In this document: positions 14,072 to 14,946 of the stretch, piece after piece
Numbering within the stretch: the first letter of the stretch is position 1
How the letters are laid out: each line of letters begins with the position of its first letter
NCBI GenBank assembly: GCA_964388055.1
Contig: CAYLXU010000016.1
Coordinates: forward strand, 1-14,946
Direction: 5' to 3'
Source: CAYLXU01 sp964388055
GTDB taxonomy: Bacteria > Patescibacteriota > Minisyncoccia > UBA6257 > JACRHW01
Length of the DNA: 14,946 nt
Position numbers and translations under genes: made by a program
Notes under the pieces: generated by a model
Told to the model about the DNA's origin: nothing
The model's input: the letters and a program-made list of their open reading frames with translations, nothing else
The model's database searches: none

Positions 14072-14112
14072 TGGCCGCGATCAACTTTCAAGTAAAAAAT
14101 TGGTCGCGACCA
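14072..14112. promoter_or_regulatory. Paired palindromes upstream of the DUF62-like gene (operator pair or hairpin)
   Basis: TGGTCGCGACCA (14101-14112) is a perfect 12-bp palindrome. TGGCCGCGATCA (14072-14083) is the same sequence with two changes. Their centres are 29 bp apart, about three helical turns. A TTGAAA (-35-like, 14091-14086) lies between them. The two copies can also pair with each other into a stem of 13 of 15 bp. It could be a dimer-binding operator pair for an internal promoter, or an RNA hairpin in the leader. Confidence 0.5.
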
Positions 14113-14133
14113 CGAAACATATTATTAAAGAAC

Positions 14134-14156
14134 AAAAAACTCTCAAAAAAGAGAGT
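14134..14156 (-). terminator. Intrinsic terminator at the end of the riboswitch leader
   Basis: Minus strand: stem ACTCTC (14156-14151), loop of six T, GAGAGT (14144-14139), then T at 14139-14134. The 5' arm CTCTCTT could instead pair with GGGAGAG (14254-14248) at the P4/P1 junction of the aptamer, which would provide a switch. Confidence 0.75.
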
Positions 14157-14160
14157 ACGT

Positions 14161-14230
14161 AAAATACAAAATGCGCCACTTTGTGCTGTCCCGTTTCTTA
14201 TTCAGAATCGTGACAGCACACAATGACGCA
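14161..14230 (-). terminator. Long hairpin with U-rich tail, likely riboswitch expression platform
   Basis: Minus strand arms TGCGTCATTGTGTGCTGTC (14230-14212) and GACAGCACAAAGTGGCGCA (14190-14172) pair over 19 positions with two G-U and one mismatch, and the loop holds a further TTCT/AGAA stem. TTTTGTATTTT follows (14171-14161). The pairing is worse in plus-strand RNA (C-A mismatches), which fixes the minus strand as the functional one. The base of the 5' arm, GGATGCGT (14233-14226), can also pair with ACGTATCC (14381-14374), the 5' strand of aptamer helix P1. Confidence 0.65.
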
Positions 14231-14242
14231 TCCAAAATTCCA

Positions 14243-14380
14243 CATATCTCTCCCTCTCGGGGTTGGAATTCGCACCTTGCCATGAGCTTGCCGAATGGTT
14301 TATCCCATCGAACATGCCCTTAGTAGGCTGCGGGCAAAGTATTGGGCCAATTCCCTTAACACCTTTGCACTCTGGATACG
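14243..14380 (-). ncRNA. SAM-I (S-box) family riboswitch aptamer
   Basis: The minus-strand RNA follows the SAM-I layout in order. P1 CGTATC (14380-14375) pairs with GATATG (14248-14243). J1/2 is CAGAG. A long P2 (GCAAAG/CTTTGC, 14368-14363 with 14339-14334) is topped by GGGAATTGGCCC, like the GGGACUGGCCC loop of SAM-I. GCAGCC (14331-14326) matches GCARCC. P3 is long (14328-14279). J3/4 is AAGGTGCGAATTCC (14278-14265), matching AAGGUGCxAAxUCC. P4 is a short CCC-GAGA-GGG hairpin. The classic kink-turn in P2 is not obvious, so it may be a SAM-I/IV-type variant. It lies in the leader of the DUF62-like gene, between a strong promoter and two terminators. It was identified by eye and not with a covariance model. 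Confidence 0.8.
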
Positions 14381-14400
14381 TTATTTATTCAATTAAACAT

Positions 14401-14428
14401 AATATAGCAAATAAAAAAATATTGTCAA
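14401..14428 (-). promoter_or_regulatory. Strong promoter of the riboswitch leader
   Basis: Minus strand: perfect -35 TTGACA (14428-14423), 16-nt spacer, extended TGC and -10 TATATT (14406-14401, 5 of 6). Predicted start near 14394, about 14 nt before helix P1. This is the best promoter in the window. Confidence 0.75.
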
Positions 14429-14437
14429 CAGCACTCC

Positions 14438-14446
14438 TGTGGATAA
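14438..14446 (-). promoter_or_regulatory. DnaA-box-like TTATCCACA upstream of the riboswitch promoter
   Basis: A perfect 9-mer match to the DnaA box on the minus strand, 9 bp upstream of the -35. It is a single copy, so it is not an origin; it could be a regulatory DnaA site or chance. The rest of 14429-14491 shows nothing I can name. Confidence 0.25.
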
Positions 14447-14491
14447 ATTTTACTGCTTTGTACAACGATAACTAAAAAAGATTTTACAAAT

Positions 14492-14521
14492 AAAAAGACG
14501 GGCTACATGGTCCGTCTTTTT
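14492..14521 (-). terminator. Intrinsic terminator of the small acidic protein gene
   Basis: Stem AAAAAGACGG (14492-14501) pairs with CCGTCTTTTT (14512-14521) around a 10-nt loop, giving a run of five T on the minus strand. It lies about 22 nt after the stop of the 60-aa protein and is symmetric enough to act in both directions. Confidence 0.85.
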
Positions 14522-14543
14522 ATAAAGGAATCATAGTGGAAAA

Positions 14544-14726
14544 CTATGCAGCTTGATTTTCCTCAGCAGGCTGTGCTGGGGCCACATTGTCACCACCCTC
14601 CGCAGAAACCTCAGCAAGTGCCTCCTCTTGCTTCATCTCCTCTTCAGGAGTAGCTAGAGCAGCGGTTTCCATACCTTCTGCTGGTGTTACCACAGAATCA
14701 TCCTGTTTCATTGTGTCGTTATCCAT
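14544..14726 (-). CDS. Small acidic low-complexity protein
   Basis: A 60-aa protein rich in Glu, Ala, Pro and Gln (for example TPEEEMKQEEALAEV and PAQPAEENQAA), strongly acidic, with no Cys, Trp or aromatic residue and no signal peptide or TM helix. It is probably disordered. The coding case rests on its own promoter upstream, a clean terminator downstream and an ATG start; there is no Shine-Dalgarno. Similar short acidic tails and proteins occur in CPR genomes, but I cannot assign a family. It could be a binding partner or charge-buffer protein; the function is unknown. Confidence 0.6.
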   Translation of the reverse strand: MDNDTMKQDDSVVTPAEGMETAALATPEEEMKQEEALAEVSAEGGDNVAPAQPAEENQAA

Positions 14727-14753
14727 ATAGTTATTTCTAGGTGTAATTAAAAA

Positions 14754-14783
14754 CGACCTTTTTTAAAAAGATCGGTTGATCTT
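14754..14783 (-). promoter_or_regulatory. Leader with two mutually exclusive hairpins (possible attenuator)
   Basis: In minus-strand RNA, AAGATC-AACC-GATCTT (14783-14768) can form a hairpin followed by U. Alternatively CGATCTTTTT pairs with AAAAAGGTCG (14774-14754), and this second hairpin is followed by TTTTT, so it is terminator-like. The two share 14774-14768 and cannot coexist. They lie in the predicted 58-nt leader of the 60-aa protein. Confidence 0.4.
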
Positions 14784-14790
14784 CCTCAGA

Positions 14791-14799
14791 AGTATATCA
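14791..14799 (-). promoter_or_regulatory. Extended -10 promoter of the small acidic protein gene
   Basis: Minus strand TGATATACT: extended TG plus TATACT (5 of 6). The predicted start is near 14784. Confidence 0.45.
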
Positions 14800-14839
14800 T
14801 ATTAATTCCCCCTTGAAAACCCTTTTTAAGAAAATGGGG

Positions 14840-14946
14840 TTAATCTTTTTTGCGAAGCATTTCCTCTACCTCCTCCCGACTCACAAGTCCGCGTTTTCAA
14901 ATTTCTTCATTAAGCACCTTTCGTACCGTATCCTCCAACATCGACT
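14840..14946 (-). pseudogene. Partial reading frame at the window edge, interrupted by an in-frame TGA
   Basis: Reading in from the right edge, the frame gives SMLEDTVRKVLNEEI, then TGA (14899-14897), then KRGLVSREEVEEMLRKKD and a TAA stop (14842-14840). Both parts have the charged amphipathic composition of real coding sequence and continue naturally into each other, so this looks like the C-terminus of a protein with a nonsense change, or a gene end with a conserved-looking remnant. Other TGA codons in the window are ordinary stops, so recoding is not the simplest reading. A base-calling error is also possible. The family is unknown. Confidence 0.4.

Noticed and set aside
14134..14394. The structured RNA as tmRNA, RNase P RNA, 6S RNA or SRP RNA
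   Set aside because: None of the hallmark sequences is present (no TTCGAATC/ACCA end, no GAGGAAAGTCC, no GGAAGGAAGCAGC). The S-box core sequences fit in order instead.
14263..14475. A 70-aa plus-strand reading frame over the riboswitch region
   Set aside because: It has no ribosome site, runs antisense through the structured RNA and its promoter, and its composition is explained by those elements.
14897..14899. UGA read as glycine (Gracilibacteria/SR1 code)
   Set aside because: All other genes are full length under the standard code and several end in TGA, including one inside a terminator palindrome (9659-9661).

Overview
The window reads as chromosome of a small-genome, host-dependent bacterium, most likely a Patescibacteria/CPR lineage of the Parcubacteria type. 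This is inferred from protein style and not from a marker gene. The signs are a huge secreted protein with 'VGIGT' repeats and an 'ADVAEKY...GYHL' C-terminal domain, an O-antigen-ligase-like protein fused to TPRs, single-domain versions of normally larger proteins (MetG C-terminus, MGMT catalytic domain), an Nth that lacks half of its iron-sulfur cysteines, and tight AT-leaning gene packing. TGA acts as a normal stop (for example at 57-59 and 9659-9661), so the UGA=Gly code of Gracilibacteria/SR1 does not apply. No tRNA, rRNA, IS element or CRISPR array was seen.

Region 1 (1-7361, all minus strand) is a cell-surface block. It holds a 12-TM Wzy-like/TPR membrane protein, a DUF916-like secreted protein with a C-terminal membrane anchor, a 1085-aa repeat protein and a 244-aa secreted protein. 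The first three have their own recognisable promoters; the last appears to be co-transcribed with the repeat protein.

Region 2 (7470-9673) has a HAD phosphatase on the minus strand. Divergent from it is a two-gene plus-strand cassette: a protein with a ParB/sulfiredoxin-like DGxHR motif, then a P-loop kinase of the thymidylate/deoxynucleoside kinase type. Both cassette genes have perfect AGGAGG ribosome binding sites, and the cassette ends in a strong terminator whose palindrome centre contains the stop codon.

Region 3 (9680-13205) is mostly DNA and nucleotide-pool repair. One operon reads nth - DUF167 - MetG-C-like tRNA-binding domain - MGMT; a second reads MTH1-like NUDIX - nfo. An orphan plus-strand gene of unknown function (11322-11780) lies between them.

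Region 4 (13218-14428) is the most interesting part. A strong promoter (perfect TTGACA, extended -10) drives a structured minus-strand RNA that matches the SAM-I (S-box) riboswitch core. It is followed by two terminator-like hairpins and then by a gene related to SAM hydroxide adenosyltransferase (DUF62). The usual catalytic Asp and Arg of that protein appear to be lost. Two near-identical palindromes sit between the terminators and the gene.

Region 5 (14492-14946) has a tiny acidic protein with a leader that can form two exclusive hairpins, and at the right edge a partial reading frame broken by an in-frame TGA.

A recurring theme is that several minus-strand operons have good promoters placed so that the transcript would start 0-10 nt before the ATG, with no Shine-Dalgarno sequence. 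The plus-strand genes instead have classic Shine-Dalgarno sites.
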